The notes: a model not told the origin generated them from the sequence alone. DNA of 64,000 nt from Lactobacillus selangorensis (GCF_001437205.1 NZ_JQAZ01000001.1:124001-188000), one strand, 5' to 3'. Shown: positions 1 to 9,866, counted from the stretch's first letter. Made by a program: numbers and translations.

Positions 1-44
1 TAAACTAGAGTTAATTGAACGAACGGAAAAGGGGGATTCGCAGC

Positions 45-2459
45 GTGACAAAATTTGCACAAGTCGTGGTCGATGTACCGACCTTGCAAACCAACCGGCC
101 GTATGATTATGCGATTCCTGCGGCCTTAACCGACACAATCCTGCCCGGAATGCGTGTCGTCGTGCCCTTTGGCAAAGGCGGGCGCCGGGTGCAGGGTTTT
201 GTGACCGCACTGACGACCCAGCAGCATTATGACGGCGACCTGAAAGCCATCGACACACTCGTCGACTTGCGACCGGCACTCAACACCGAACTCCTGCAGC
301 TGTCCAAATGGATGGCCGACACGACTTATTCCTTCTGGATTAGCTGTATGCAGACGATGCTGCCGAACGTGATGCGGGCCAAGTACGAAAAAGCATTTCG
401 CATTCAGGGCACAATTCCGGAACAAATCCGCACCGAAATTTTTCATAATCAGGCCGAATTGTTATACAGTGAGGATTTATCCGACCAGACTTTGCGGACG
501 TTAAGCAAACTGCAGCAGGCCGGTCAGCTCGAAACCGTCTATCACGTCAAAAATCGCGCCCGCGTCAAGACACAGACGATGGTAACGACCGTTCTCAAGA
601 ATCGGGCTGCTTTTGCCGCCGCCAGCGCTGCCTTGCGTAAGAATGCCGCCAAGCAGTTCGAACTGCTGGCGTATTTGGAACGGCATCCAGAAACGGTGCC
701 GTTAAAGCAGGCTGAAGATGAAACCAAACTGAGCCGGGCCATTTTTACGGCCGGTGCTAAAAAAGGCTGGCTCGAATTGAGTCAGCAGGAGGTTTACCGT
801 GATCCGACTCGCGATACGCAGATTGAACAGACTCAGCCCTTGCAGTTGACGGCCGACCAGAAAACGGCCGTCGATGCGGTCGTGGCAGCTTCGAAAAACG
901 GGTCGGACCGGACCTTCCTGCTCGAAGGTGTGACCGGCAGCGGCAAGACCGAAGTCTATCTGCAGATTATGGCGGCAGCACTGGCGCATGGCAAAACGGC
1001 GCTGATGCTGGTGCCGGAAATTGCCTTGACGCCGCAGATGGTCAACCGGGTCAAAGGACGGTTCGGCGATTTAGTCGCCGTCCTGCACAGCGGCTTGTCC
1101 GAAGGTGAAAAATACGATGAATGGCGCCGCATCGAACGGCACGAAGCCAAAGTGGTTGTCGGAGCGCGTTCGGCGGTGTTTGCACCGCTAGAAAATCTGG
1201 GTGTCCTCATCATGGATGAGGAGCATGAGTCCAGTTACAAGCAGGATGAATCGCCCCGTTACCATGCCCGTGATGTGGCTATTTGGCGGGGCCAGTACAA
1301 CCATTGTCCCGTCTTATTGGGGAGTGCGACGCCTTCGCTGGAGTCACGAGCTCGGGCGCAAAAAGGTGTTTACCAGCTCCTGCGCCTGCCGGAACGCATC
1401 AACGGCCAGCCGCTGCCGCAGGTAACTTTGATTGATATGAAGGCTGCCCTGCGCAAAAATAAAAACGGCAATTTTTCGCCGCAATTACTGACGGCCTTGC
1501 AAGGTCGGCTCATCAAGCATGAACAGAGCGTTCTGATGCTGAACCGGCGGGGCTTTTCGTCATTTGTGATGTGCCGGGATTGCGGGTTTGTCCTGAAATG
1601 TCCGAACTGCGATATTAGTCTGACGCTACATATGGACACGCACTCGATGCGTTGCCATTACTGCGGCCACGAAGAGCCGATTCCGCAGATTTGTCCCAAC
1701 TGTCACAGCCACAAGATTCGTTACTATGGAACTGGGACTGAAAAAGTTGAAAAAGAACTCCAGGAATTATTGCCTGAAGCCCGTATTTTGCGGATGGATG
1801 TCGATACGACCCGTAAGAAGGGCGCTCATGAACGCATCCTCCAGCAATTCGGCAGCAAAGAAGCGGACATTCTGCTGGGGACCCAGATGATTGCGAAGGG
1901 CCTCGATTTTCCCGATGTGACCTTGGTCGGTGTCATCAATGCCGACACTGCTTTAGGACTGCCCGACTTCAGAGCCAGTGAACGCACGTTTCAGCTGCTG
2001 ACCCAAGTCAGCGGCCGGGCCGGACGAGCGAATAAGGAAGGCAAAGTCATCATTCAGACGTTCAATCCGGAGCACTATGCGATTCAATTCGCCCAACGTC
2101 AGGATTACGAAGGCTTTTACCGCCATGAGATGCAGATTCGGCATCGGGGCAACTATTCGCCGTATTATTACAGCGATTTAGTCCAAGTCAGCCATGAAGA
2201 CGAAGGCCAGGCCGCTAAAATGATGTTTGAAATTGCCAATCGCATCAAGCCGATTTTAAGCGACCAAGCGATTATTTTAGGGCCGACCCCACGTTCGATC
2301 GCCCGTATCAATAAAAAGTACTATTATCAGATTGTGATTAAATACAAGCATGAACCACGCTTGCATGCCAAACTCGAAGAAATTTTGGAAACGACTCAAA
2401 CCGAAACGCGTCACGGCTTCCAAATCGTGATCGACCATGAGCCGCAGCAATTTACGTAG
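45..2459 (+). CDS. priA: Primosomal protein N' (replication restart helicase PriA)
   Basis: PriA is a superfamily 2 3'-5' DNA helicase that recognises stalled forks and reloads the replisome. The 804-residue product has Walker A GVTGSGKT at about residues 295-302, the DEEH box at 391-394, and an eight-cysteine zinc region (CRDCG...CPNC...CHYC...CPNC) inside the helicase core. All are PriA hallmarks and the length is normal. I chose GTG at 45 because a GGGGG stretch lies about 10 bases upstream; an in-frame TTG at 15 would add ten poorly conserved residues. The TAA at 1-3 may be the stop of an upstream gene outside the window. fmt follows after about 20 bases, the usual Firmicute order. Confidence 0.96.
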   Translation: MTKFAQVVVDVPTLQTNRPYDYAIPAALTDTILPGMRVVVPFGKGGRRVQGFVTALTTQQHYDGDLKAIDTLVDLRPALNTELLQLSKWMADTTYSFWISCMQTMLPNVMRAKYEKAFRIQGTIPEQIRTEIFHNQAELLYSEDLSDQTLRTLSKLQQAGQLETVYHVKNRARVKTQTMVTTVLKNRAAFAAASAALRKNAAKQFELLAYLERHPETVPLKQAEDETKLSRAIFTAGAKKGWLELSQQEVYRDPTRDTQIEQTQPLQLTADQKTAVDAVVAASKNGSDRTFLLEGVTGSGKTEVYLQIMAAALAHGKTALMLVPEIALTPQMVNRVKGRFGDLVAVLHSGLSEGEKYDEWRRIERHEAKVVVGARSAVFAPLENLGVLIMDEEHESSYKQDESPRYHARDVAIWRGQYNHCPVLLGSATPSLESRARAQKGVYQLLRLPERINGQPLPQVTLIDMKAALRKNKNGNFSPQLLTALQGRLIKHEQSVLMLNRRGFSSFVMCRDCGFVLKCPNCDISLTLHMDTHSMRCHYCGHEEPIPQICPNCHSHKIRYYGTGTEKVEKELQELLPEARILRMDVDTTRKKGAHERILQQFGSKEADILLGTQMIAKGLDFPDVTLVGVINADTALGLPDFRASERTFQLLTQVSGRAGRANKEGKVIIQTFNPEHYAIQFAQRQDYEGFYRHEMQIRHRGNYSPYYYSDLVQVSHEDEGQAAKMMFEIANRIKPILSDQAIILGPTPRSIARINKKYYYQIVIKYKHEPRLHAKLEEILETTQTETRHGFQIVIDHEPQQFT

Positions 2460-2482
2460 ACACCGAAAGGAAGTTATCCGTG

Positions 2483-3448
2483 ATGACATCAATTATTTTT
2501 ATGGGAACACCGCAATTTTCCGTCCCGATTCTGACCGCCCTCAACGAATCGCCTGATTACCAGGTCGAGGCCGTTGTGACCCAGCCCGACCGCAAAGTCG
2601 GCCGCAAGCAGAAACTGAGCCAATCGCCCGTCAAGCAGTATGCGGACGAACAGGGTCTCAAAGTCTTTCAGCCGCAGAAGCTGAGCGGCAGTCCCGAAAT
2701 GCAGGAAATGATTGCGATGGCGCCGGATCTCTTCATTACGGCCGCCTTCGGTCAATTTTTGCCGACTAAATTGTTGCAGGCCGCTCGAATTGCCGCCATC
2801 AACGTCCATGGGTCCTTACTGCCGAAATATCGGGGCGGCGCACCCGTTCAGTATTCAATCTGGAAGGGGGACGCCGAAACCGGCGACACCATCATGTACA
2901 TGGTCAAAAAGATGGACGCCGGCAACATGATTGCCCAAGTCAAAGTGCCGATCACGACCGAAGATGATAACGAATCCCTCTTTAAGAAATTAAGTTTGGC
3001 CGGGCGCGACCTGCTGATGGAGACGTTACCGGCCATTGTGGCGGGCACAGCACCATCCGTTGCCCAAGATGAGGCACAGGTGACCTTTGCCTACAATATC
3101 AAACCAGAAGAAGAAGAAATCAATATCGACCAGACGGCGACTCAAATCGACCAGCAAGTTCGGGCATTTCGGCCCGACCCCGTTGCGTATGCCATTTTAG
3201 ACGGCAAACGGACCAAACTGTGGCAAGTTGCTCCAGTGGCAGCGACCACAACTGCACTAGCCCCTGGAACGGTAGTCGCCGTGACCAAGAAGAAGCTATG
3301 GGTCGCAGCTGGCGCCGGCACCGTTCTCGCCATTCAGGAATTGCAGCCGGCCGGCAAGGCCAAAATGCCGATTGCGGCTTATTTAAACGGCCAAGGCCAG
3401 CACATTCAGGAAGGGGATCATTTGATCGATGCGCCTCAGCAAGACTAA
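2483..3448 (+). CDS. fmt: Methionyl-tRNA formyltransferase
   Basis: Fmt transfers a formyl group from 10-formyl-THF to initiator Met-tRNA. The 321-residue protein opens with the family motif IIFMGTPQFSVPIL and carries HGSLLPKYRGGAP, with the catalytic His at residue 109, followed by the OB-fold C-terminal domain expected to bind the tRNA. AAAGGAAG lies 9 bases before ATG 2483; a GTG at 2480 immediately before it could also serve. Its 3' end overlaps rsmB by 20 bases, suggesting translational coupling. Identity is secure; only the exact start is open by one codon. Confidence 0.96.
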   Translation: MTSIIFMGTPQFSVPILTALNESPDYQVEAVVTQPDRKVGRKQKLSQSPVKQYADEQGLKVFQPQKLSGSPEMQEMIAMAPDLFITAAFGQFLPTKLLQAARIAAINVHGSLLPKYRGGAPVQYSIWKGDAETGDTIMYMVKKMDAGNMIAQVKVPITTEDDNESLFKKLSLAGRDLLMETLPAIVAGTAPSVAQDEAQVTFAYNIKPEEEEINIDQTATQIDQQVRAFRPDPVAYAILDGKRTKLWQVAPVAATTTALAPGTVVAVTKKKLWVAAGAGTVLAIQELQPAGKAKMPIAAYLNGQGQHIQEGDHLIDAPQQD

Positions 3449-4784
3449 TCCACGTTTACTAGCGCTCGATTTGCTTGATCGAGTTGAAAAAAGCGGCAGC
3501 TATTCGAATTTAGAACTCGACCATGTCATCGCTCACAACCAGCTCGACGGTCGGGATGCAGCCCTGCTGACGAACATCATCTACGGGACGATTCAGCATC
3601 GCCTGACGCTCGATTATGCGATTGACCAAGTTGCCAAAAAGCCAAAAAAGATTCAAGACTGGGTCCGGCAGCTGCTGCGGCTGTCGATTTACCAGATGGT
3701 CTACTTGGATAAGATTCCGAATCGGGCCATCTTTTACGATGCCACCGAAATCGCCAAACAGCGGGGCCACAAGGGCGTGGCCGGCTTTGTGACCGGGATA
3801 CTGCGGCAGCTGGAACGCCAAGGCGTGCCGGACGGCAGCAAAATTACCAATCCGGTTCAGTCGCTCAGCGTTCGCACGAGTGTCCCGCAATGGCTGGTCG
3901 AAAAGTTTATCGGCCGGTTCGGCATGGACAAAACAACGCACATGCTCGCTTCAATCGATCGGGCGCCACGTGCAGCCATGCGGGTCAACACTGTCGTGAC
4001 AGACCGTGACCAAGTGTTATCCGCACTGCAGCCGGCCCATGAATCGCTAACGACGAGCGCCATTTCACCCATCGGTTTGGTGGCGGACGGCGGTCATTTT
4101 GCCGGTACGCCAGAGTTTGCAGCCGGTCAGTATACGATGCAGGATGAAAGTTCGCAGCTGGTCGCCCCTAGCTTGCAGATTCAGCCCGGCGACCAAGTGC
4201 TCGATGCCTGCGCTGCTCCAGGCGGCAAGACGACGCATATCGCTACTTACCTTGACCCGGCTCAGGGCGGCCAAGTGCTGGCACTGGATTTACATGCCAA
4301 AAAACTGAAGCTGATCGAAGCCAACGCCGACCGGCTCCATGTTGCCGATCGTATCATTACGAAGGCGATGGATGCTCGTGACGTCAAGACCGTTTTCAAA
4401 GACACCCAGTTTGACCGCATTTTGGTCGATGCCCCATGTTCCGGCCTGGGATTGATGCGCCGCAAGCCTGAAATCAAGTATCATCAGAGTCAGGCCGATT
4501 TCGACCATTTGCATGACATTCAGCTGGCGATTCTGACCAGTGCCGCCGCCACCTTAAAAGTCGGCGGCCTGCTGACGTACAGCACTTGTACACTCACTCA
4601 GGAAGAAAATGACGACGTGGTGGCTGACTTTTTGAACGGCCATCCCGCTTTCGAGCAGGTGCCGGTGGCGACACCCGTTCCATTGACACAGGCTTATCGG
4701 CAATCGCCGAGTGTACAGCTGCTGCCGGACGATTACGGCACAGATGGCTTCTTTATTGCTACGTTGAAACGAGTCGCAGATTAA
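3429..4784 (+). CDS. rsmB: 16S rRNA (cytosine-967-C5)-methyltransferase RsmB
   Basis: RsmB is an SAM-dependent m5C methyltransferase of 16S rRNA. The 451-residue product has an N-terminal NusB-like all-helical domain (about residues 1-135) and a C-terminal Rossmann methyltransferase domain. Visible motifs are DACAAPGGKT (residues 259-268, SAM binding) and the two catalytic cysteines of the m5C RNA methyltransferase family, in DAPCSG (C337) and STCT (C387). It starts inside the end of fmt and is followed 13 bases later by the PP2C phosphatase, as in many Firmicutes. No anomalies are visible. Confidence 0.95.
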   Translation: MRLSKTNPRLLALDLLDRVEKSGSYSNLELDHVIAHNQLDGRDAALLTNIIYGTIQHRLTLDYAIDQVAKKPKKIQDWVRQLLRLSIYQMVYLDKIPNRAIFYDATEIAKQRGHKGVAGFVTGILRQLERQGVPDGSKITNPVQSLSVRTSVPQWLVEKFIGRFGMDKTTHMLASIDRAPRAAMRVNTVVTDRDQVLSALQPAHESLTTSAISPIGLVADGGHFAGTPEFAAGQYTMQDESSQLVAPSLQIQPGDQVLDACAAPGGKTTHIATYLDPAQGGQVLALDLHAKKLKLIEANADRLHVADRIITKAMDARDVKTVFKDTQFDRILVDAPCSGLGLMRRKPEIKYHQSQADFDHLHDIQLAILTSAAATLKVGGLLTYSTCTLTQEENDDVVADFLNGHPAFEQVPVATPVPLTQAYRQSPSVQLLPDDYGTDGFFIATLKRVAD

Positions 4785-4797
4785 GGATGGATCAAAT

Positions 4798-5547
4798 ATG
4801 ATAGAAATTGCGTATCAAACCGATGTCGGACAAAAACGGGAAAGTAATCAGGATTATGTCGGCACATTCCTCAACAAAGGCGGGGCTCGTTTTGCCATCG
4901 TTGCCGATGGGATGGGCGGTCATCGGGGCGGCGATGTCGCCTCTGAAATGGCCGTTTCGCACATCGGGTATCATTTCGAACAGACGACCAGCACCGATGT
5001 CGAAGAACTCATCAAATGGCTCGTCGTCGAGCTCCAGAATGAAAACCAGCAGATTATCGATGCCTCTGAAGAATATGCTGATTTAATGGGAATGGGGACG
5101 ACGATGGTCGCTGTCATCTTAGTCGACCATAAATTCGTAGTGGCCAACATTGGGGATAGCCGGGCCTATTTGTACCGGTCCGACCGGCTGAAACAGCTGA
5201 CCGAAGATCATTCACTGGTCAATGAATTGGTCAAGCAGGGCGAAATCTCGCCGGAAGATGCTCGCAATCATCCGCAGAAGAACATCATCACCCGCAGTCT
5301 CGGCATCTCAACTGATGTCGATGCCGATGTGACCATCTACGAACTGGCTGAAAACGACCTCCTGTTATTGTGCACCGATGGTCTGACCAACATGATGACC
5401 GACCGTCAAATTGCCATGATTTTAGCGTCGCCAGAAGATATTACTGAAAAATGCAAGGCACTTGTCAAAGTAGCCAACCAAGCGGGGGGATTGGATAATA
5501 TCACGGCACTTTTGATTCATGAGACGCAACAGGCGGTGAATGACTAA
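4798..5547 (+). CDS. stp: PP2C-type Ser/Thr protein phosphatase (Stp/PrpC)
   Basis: This is a 249-residue PP2C (PPM) metal-dependent phosphatase of the PrpC/Stp family, the partner that reverses PASTA-kinase phosphorylation. The family motifs are present in order: an early Asp in QDYVG, ADGMGGHRGGD (metal ligands), GTTMV, IGDSRAYLY, LTEDHSLV and the late LCTDGLTN and GGLDNIT. It is cytosolic, with no signal or membrane segment. The stop codon overlaps the start of pknB by one base (TAATG), a tight coupling typical for this pair in Firmicutes. Confidence 0.95.
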   Translation: MIEIAYQTDVGQKRESNQDYVGTFLNKGGARFAIVADGMGGHRGGDVASEMAVSHIGYHFEQTTSTDVEELIKWLVVELQNENQQIIDASEEYADLMGMGTTMVAVILVDHKFVVANIGDSRAYLYRSDRLKQLTEDHSLVNELVKQGEISPEDARNHPQKNIITRSLGISTDVDADVTIYELAENDLLLLCTDGLTNMMTDRQIAMILASPEDITEKCKALVKVANQAGGLDNITALLIHETQQAVND

Positions 5548-7460
5548 TGGAAAAAGGATATACCATTAACGGCCGCTACCGGATTCTCAGCATGCTGGGA
5601 GAAGGCGGCATGGCCAATGTTTACTTAGCCCAGGACCTGATTCTGAACCGTCAGGTTGCCGTCAAAGTGCTGCGGCTCGATCTCCGCAACGATGTGGCCA
5701 CCGAACGTCGTTTTCAGCGGGAGGCATTAGCCACAACAGAACTTGTCCATCCCAACATCGTTTCGATTTATGATGTCGGCGAAGAGGACGGGATGCAATA
5801 CATCATCATGGAGTATGTCCATGGCACCGATTTGAAGAAATACATCGCCAAACATTTTCCGATTCCGTATGAACGGGTCATCGATATTATGGAACAGATT
5901 CTCTCGGCGGTGGCGGTTGCCCATCAGCACGGCATTATTCACCGTGATTTGAAGCCCCAGAATATTCTGATCGATGACCAGCATCACATCAAAATTACCG
6001 ATTTCGGCATTGCAATTGCGATGAGCGAAAATTCTTTGACGCAGACGAACTCGATGCTCGGGTCGGTCCACTATTTATCGCCGGAACAAGCTCGCGGCGG
6101 GATGGCGACCAAACGTTCCGATATCTATTCGTTAGGGATTATCCTGTATGAATTATTGACGGGTAAAGTGCCGTTTGAAGGCGAATCGGCGGTGGCAATC
6201 GCCCTGCAGCATTTCCAAACGACGATTTCATCGGTTCGGGATTACGACCCGAATATTCCACAGGCGCTCGAAAACGTCGTCTACCGGGCAACGGCCAAAC
6301 AGCCGTCCGAACGGTATGCGTCCGTCGAAGATATGGCGGCTGACCTCAAAACATCGTTATCGCCCGTCCGGAAAGACGAGCCGAAATTCATTCCGGAAGA
6401 TAATCACCAGATGGAGGAGGAGACAAAAGTGCTCTCCAAACCCGATTTGGTGGCTGCTACAGATGAGCCGACCCAGACCATCAAGCGTCCGGCAGCGAGC
6501 AGCGGCACCACGCCGCCCGATCCGCCGCAGAATACGCCCGATCGCCAGTCTGACTCGCAGAAGCAGCCGCACAAACACCGGCGCTGGTGGTTGTGGGTGC
6601 TGGCCATCGTTCTGATTGGCGTGATTGGCGGCTGGATTGTTGTGCAGCAGCAGCGGGTCATTGTTCCGGACCTGTCCGAAATGACCAAGGAACAAGCTGA
6701 GCCGGTATTGGCGGATGCCGGGCTGAAAGTGGGTGCCATTCAGCACCGCAGCAGCGACACGGTCAACGAAAAGCATATTATTGCAACAAAACCGAAGCTG
6801 AACAAGAAGGTGGCACGTAATACGCCGATTGCGCTCGTAATTAGTACGGGTCCCAAGAAAATCAAACTAGCGGACTGGCGGGGCACCGTTTATAAGAAGA
6901 CCCGCAAGCAGCTGGAACGAGAAGGCTTTACTGTTCAAAAGGAAACAAAAACGTCGAAGACAGTTAGCACCGGCGACATTATTTCACAGAGCATCGCCAG
7001 CGGCAAACGAGTCGTTCCTAGTGAAACGACCATCACGTTTGTCGTCAGTTCGGGCTTAGCCTCCTTTAAACTCCGTGATTTGTCCGGTTATTCACAAAAG
7101 AGTGTTCAAGACTACGCCGAAGAACGAGGGCTGAATCTGCAGATTACACTAGCCAATTCGGAGACGGTTTCCAAAGACCAAGTCGTCAGTCAGTCGGTCA
7201 CGCCGGAAACGGTCATGCATCGTGGCGACTCATTGTCGGTTGTCATTTCGAAAGGCAAAAAACAGACCGATGATGCGGCGTCGAGCCAGTCGGCCAGCGA
7301 TAACAGCGGAACGGATACACCAGCACAAGATCAGACGACGGCCAGTTCGAGTTCAGCTGCTAGCGAACCAGCAGCGGCAAGCAGCAGTAGCGAGTCGAGT
7401 GCGTCTGAAGCGGTTCCGAATGCATCTAGCAACTCGGCAGTAACCGAATCCAGTCATTAA
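5547..7460 (+). CDS. pknB: Membrane Ser/Thr protein kinase with PASTA domains
   Basis: PASTA kinases sense muropeptides or lipid II and regulate cell wall synthesis and division. The 637-residue protein has an N-terminal Hanks-type kinase domain: G-loop GEGGMANVY, Lys40, HRDLKPQN at 132-139 and DFG at 152-154. A charged Pro/Gln-rich linker follows, then one membrane segment (about 347-366) and three extracellular PASTA repeats (about 369-435, 436-505, 506-573). The last 65 residues are a low-complexity Ser/Ala-rich tail, probably a wall-spanning or disordered linker. It is coupled to stp and closed by a strong terminator. Confidence 0.95.
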   Translation: MEKGYTINGRYRILSMLGEGGMANVYLAQDLILNRQVAVKVLRLDLRNDVATERRFQREALATTELVHPNIVSIYDVGEEDGMQYIIMEYVHGTDLKKYIAKHFPIPYERVIDIMEQILSAVAVAHQHGIIHRDLKPQNILIDDQHHIKITDFGIAIAMSENSLTQTNSMLGSVHYLSPEQARGGMATKRSDIYSLGIILYELLTGKVPFEGESAVAIALQHFQTTISSVRDYDPNIPQALENVVYRATAKQPSERYASVEDMAADLKTSLSPVRKDEPKFIPEDNHQMEEETKVLSKPDLVAATDEPTQTIKRPAASSGTTPPDPPQNTPDRQSDSQKQPHKHRRWWLWVLAIVLIGVIGGWIVVQQQRVIVPDLSEMTKEQAEPVLADAGLKVGAIQHRSSDTVNEKHIIATKPKLNKKVARNTPIALVISTGPKKIKLADWRGTVYKKTRKQLEREGFTVQKETKTSKTVSTGDIISQSIASGKRVVPSETTITFVVSSGLASFKLRDLSGYSQKSVQDYAEERGLNLQITLANSETVSKDQVVSQSVTPETVMHRGDSLSVVISKGKKQTDDAASSQSASDNSGTDTPAQDQTTASSSSAASEPAAASSSSESSASEAVPNASSNSAVTESSH

Positions 7461-7473
7461 AGCATTTCAAAAT

Positions 7474-7516
7474 AAGCATCGCCGTTCACAATCGAACGGG
7501 GATGCTTTTGTTTTTA
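7474..7516 (+). terminator. Intrinsic terminator after pknB
   Basis: AAGCATC pairs with GATGCTT and the inner CCGTTC with GAACGG around a short loop. The T-rich tail TTTTGTTTTT follows. It closes the priA-pknB run. Confidence 0.9.
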
Positions 7517-7525
7517 AACACGTGC

Positions 7526-7531
7526 TATAAT
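7526..7531 (+). promoter_or_regulatory. Extended -10 promoter for rsgA
   Basis: A perfect TATAAT is preceded by TGC, giving the extended -10 form TGnTATAAT. No good -35 is visible because that position lies in the preceding terminator tail. It lies about 35 bases before the chosen rsgA start. Confidence 0.65.
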
Positions 7532-7564
7532 GGGCACAAGACTATATTTGAAAGAGGTGTCATT

Positions 7565-8461
7565 GTGCAAAAAGGACAAATCATTCGGGCCATCAGCGGT
7601 TTTTACGATTTAGCCAGCGACGGGAACGTCTACCGGACACGGGGGCGGGGCAATTTCCGCAAACGGGGGATTAAGCCGTTAGTCGGCGATTGGGGCGAAT
7701 TCGAGAGCAGCAGTGAAACGGAAGGCTACTTATTAAATATCCTGCCCCGTGAGAACGAACTCGTCCGGCCGCCGGTTGCCAACGTTGACCAGGCCGTCAT
7801 CGTGACTTCCTGCGTCGAACCGCAGTTTTCGGCGAACCTGCTCGACCGGTTCCTCGTTTACCTTGAGAGCAAGGGAATCAAGGCGGTTATTTACTTGACT
7901 AAAACGGATTTGGCATCGGAACAGCAGCTGGCCGAATTGAAGACAATCAGCGATTATTACCGTTCGATCGGCTATCCGGTTGTGATGCCGGAGCAGGTGT
8001 TCGACCAGGCCAGTTTGGAACAGCTCGAAGCGACGTTCAAGCAGCAACTGACGATTTTCACCGGCCAGTCTGGTGCCGGCAAGTCGACGCTGCTCAATCA
8101 TATTGCGCCGGACCTGCATTTGAAGACGGCGGCGATTTCACAAAGTTTGAATCGTGGGAAGCATACGACCCGGCACGTCGAATTGATTCCGCTTGCTGGG
8201 GGACTCGTCGCCGATACACCCGGTTTCTCGTCGCTGAGTATCCTCAAAATCCCGTTGACGGAATTACCGAATGATTTTCCTGATTTTGTGGCTGCCGCAC
8301 CGTACTGCAAATTCCGCAGCTGCCTGCACGTCAAAGAACCTGACTGCGAGGTCAAGCGCCGTGTCGATGATGGCCGCATCCTCAAGAGCCGCTATACGGA
8401 TTATCTGCAGTTTCGGGGCGAAATTATGCAGCAGAAACCAACTTATTCACATAAGGAGTGA
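7565..8461 (+). CDS. rsgA: Small ribosomal subunit biogenesis GTPase RsgA
   Basis: RsgA (YloQ) is a circularly permuted GTPase that checks late 30S maturation. The 298-residue protein has an N-terminal OB fold, then the permuted G motifs: TKTDL (G4) precedes GQSGAGKST (G1, about residues 167-175) and DTPGF (G3). The C-terminal zinc knuckle has the pattern Cys, Cys, His, Cys in CKFRSCLH...C. I start it at GTG 7565, behind AGAGGTG. An upstream ATG at 7502 lies within the terminator of pknB and is not credible. rpe begins 5 bases after the stop, with its ribosome site overlapping the rsgA end. Confidence 0.95.
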   Translation: MQKGQIIRAISGFYDLASDGNVYRTRGRGNFRKRGIKPLVGDWGEFESSSETEGYLLNILPRENELVRPPVANVDQAVIVTSCVEPQFSANLLDRFLVYLESKGIKAVIYLTKTDLASEQQLAELKTISDYYRSIGYPVVMPEQVFDQASLEQLEATFKQQLTIFTGQSGAGKSTLLNHIAPDLHLKTAAISQSLNRGKHTTRHVELIPLAGGLVADTPGFSSLSILKIPLTELPNDFPDFVAAAPYCKFRSCLHVKEPDCEVKRRVDDGRILKSRYTDYLQFRGEIMQQKPTYSHKE

Positions 8462-8466
8462 TCATA

Positions 8467-9135
8467 ATGATCAAAATTGCACCTTCTATTTTAAGTGCGG
8501 ACTATGCCAACTTGCAGCGTGACGTCGAGCTGGTCGAAAAAGGCGGCGCCGATTTATTGCATATCGATGTCATGGACGGCCATTTTGTGCCTAATTTATC
8601 ATTCGGACCAGGGGTCGTTTCGGCATTGCGTCCGATTACGAAATTACCATTGGAATGCCATTTGATGATCGATGCCCCTGAACAATATATCAAAGCATTT
8701 GCGCAGGCGGGCGCCGACCGTATTTTGGTCCATGTTGAAAGTACACCACATATTTATCGGGCGCTCCAAATGATTAAGGATGCCGGACTCGAAGCCGGTG
8801 TGGTCATCAATCCGGGCACGCCGCTTGAATTGATCACCAATGTCTTGCCAATTGTCGACCAGGTCCTGGTCATGACCGTCAATCCTGGCTTCGGCGGCCA
8901 AGTCTTTCTGAAGGGGATGCTTAAAAAAGTATCCCGGCTCGATCAGCTGCGGCAGACGAATTACAATCAGGATTTCAAGATTGAAGTCGACGGCGGCATT
9001 AACGATCAGACGATTGCAGCTTGTGCCAAAGCCGGCGCTGACGTCTTTGTGGCCGGTTCATATGTCTACGACAGCGATAATCCGGTCGCACGCATGAATC
9101 ATTTACGGGATTTAGCAGCCGATGCAACGCATTAA
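8467..9135 (+). CDS. rpe: Ribulose-phosphate 3-epimerase
   Basis: Rpe interconverts ribulose 5-phosphate and xylulose 5-phosphate in the pentose phosphate or phosphoketolase pathway. The 222-residue TIM barrel shows APSILSADYANL, the metal and catalytic segment HIDVMDGHFVPN, the CHLMI strand, the MTVNPGFGGQ phosphate-binding loop and EVDGGI with the second catalytic Asp. ATG 8467 follows AAGGAGTG; the GTG at 8458 lies inside that ribosome site. It overlaps thiN by 14 bases. Confidence 0.95.
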   Translation: MIKIAPSILSADYANLQRDVELVEKGGADLLHIDVMDGHFVPNLSFGPGVVSALRPITKLPLECHLMIDAPEQYIKAFAQAGADRILVHVESTPHIYRALQMIKDAGLEAGVVINPGTPLELITNVLPIVDQVLVMTVNPGFGGQVFLKGMLKKVSRLDQLRQTNYNQDFKIEVDGGINDQTIAACAKAGADVFVAGSYVYDSDNPVARMNHLRDLAADATH

Positions 9136-9805
9136 CCTGCTTGTCGGCGGACCGGAAGTATTATGGCCGGCACAACTGAAAACGGCACCGACCGCGATTC
9201 CTGGCGGCTGGCTGGGAATCGATCGCGGCAGTTTGCGGCTCCTCAAAATGGGGATTGTTCCGCAAATTGCGATTGGCGATTTCGATTCGCTGCATCATAC
9301 CGAACTGCACCAGCTTGAAAAAAAGGTGCCCGACATTCGTTATTCGATTCCTGAAAAAGATGATACGGACACCGAATTGGGCCTAAAAACGGCTTTGTTT
9401 GACTTGCAAGCCGATCAGGTCGCGATTTACGGCGCAACTGGCGGCCGGCTGGATCATTTTCTCGTGAACTTGTTCATGGTCTTAGAACCGCGTTTTAAGC
9501 CGTATTGCGAACGTGTCATGCTGCTTGATCGGCAGAATTCGATTCGTTTTTATCGGCCCGGCGCACATGTCATCCAAAAAGAACCCGATAAACGTTATTT
9601 AGCTTTTGTGCCGCTGACTGCTGTGACCGGCTTGACCTTGCCCGACGAAAAATACCGGCTCGAGCAGGCCGATTCGGTCGACCCGATTTCATGGGCCAGC
9701 AACGAATTTATCGGCACAACCGGCCATTTCTCGTTTACCAGCGGGGTGGTGGCGGTCATTCAAAGCAGCGACCTGAACGGCCAGAAAGCCGATGCGCCTG
9801 TCTGA
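9122..9805 (+). CDS. thiN: Thiamine pyrophosphokinase
   Basis: This enzyme transfers pyrophosphate from ATP to thiamine, giving the cofactor TPP. The 227-residue protein shows the family segments LVGGP near the start, IGDFDSL (about residues 55-61), KDDTDTELGL (about 79-88, metal and diphosphate binding) and the YGATGGRLDHF motif. The C-terminal half is the thiamine-binding beta region. Its start lies in the 3' end of rpe, implying coupled translation, and a bidirectional terminator follows. The placement after rsgA-rpe is standard in lactic acid bacteria and Bacillus. Confidence 0.94.
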   Translation: MQRINLLVGGPEVLWPAQLKTAPTAIPGGWLGIDRGSLRLLKMGIVPQIAIGDFDSLHHTELHQLEKKVPDIRYSIPEKDDTDTELGLKTALFDLQADQVAIYGATGGRLDHFLVNLFMVLEPRFKPYCERVMLLDRQNSIRFYRPGAHVIQKEPDKRYLAFVPLTAVTGLTLPDEKYRLEQADSVDPISWASNEFIGTTGHFSFTSGVVAVIQSSDLNGQKADAPV

Positions 9806-9811
9806 AGGCAC

Positions 9812-9848
9812 AAAAAAAGAACACCAACAGTTGTTGGTGTTCTTTTTT
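9812..9848. terminator. Bidirectional terminator between thiN and rpmB
   Basis: GAACACCAAC and GTTGGTGTTC form a perfect 10-bp stem with a 4-base loop. A-run and T-run flank it on both sides, so it can stop thiN on the + strand and rpmB on the - strand. Confidence 0.93.
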
Positions 9849-9866
9849 ATGAAACACTTATTTCAA

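Noticed and set aside
1-14. Remnant of an upstream gene
   Set aside because: Only a TAA at 1-3 is available; this is too little to support a partial coding feature.
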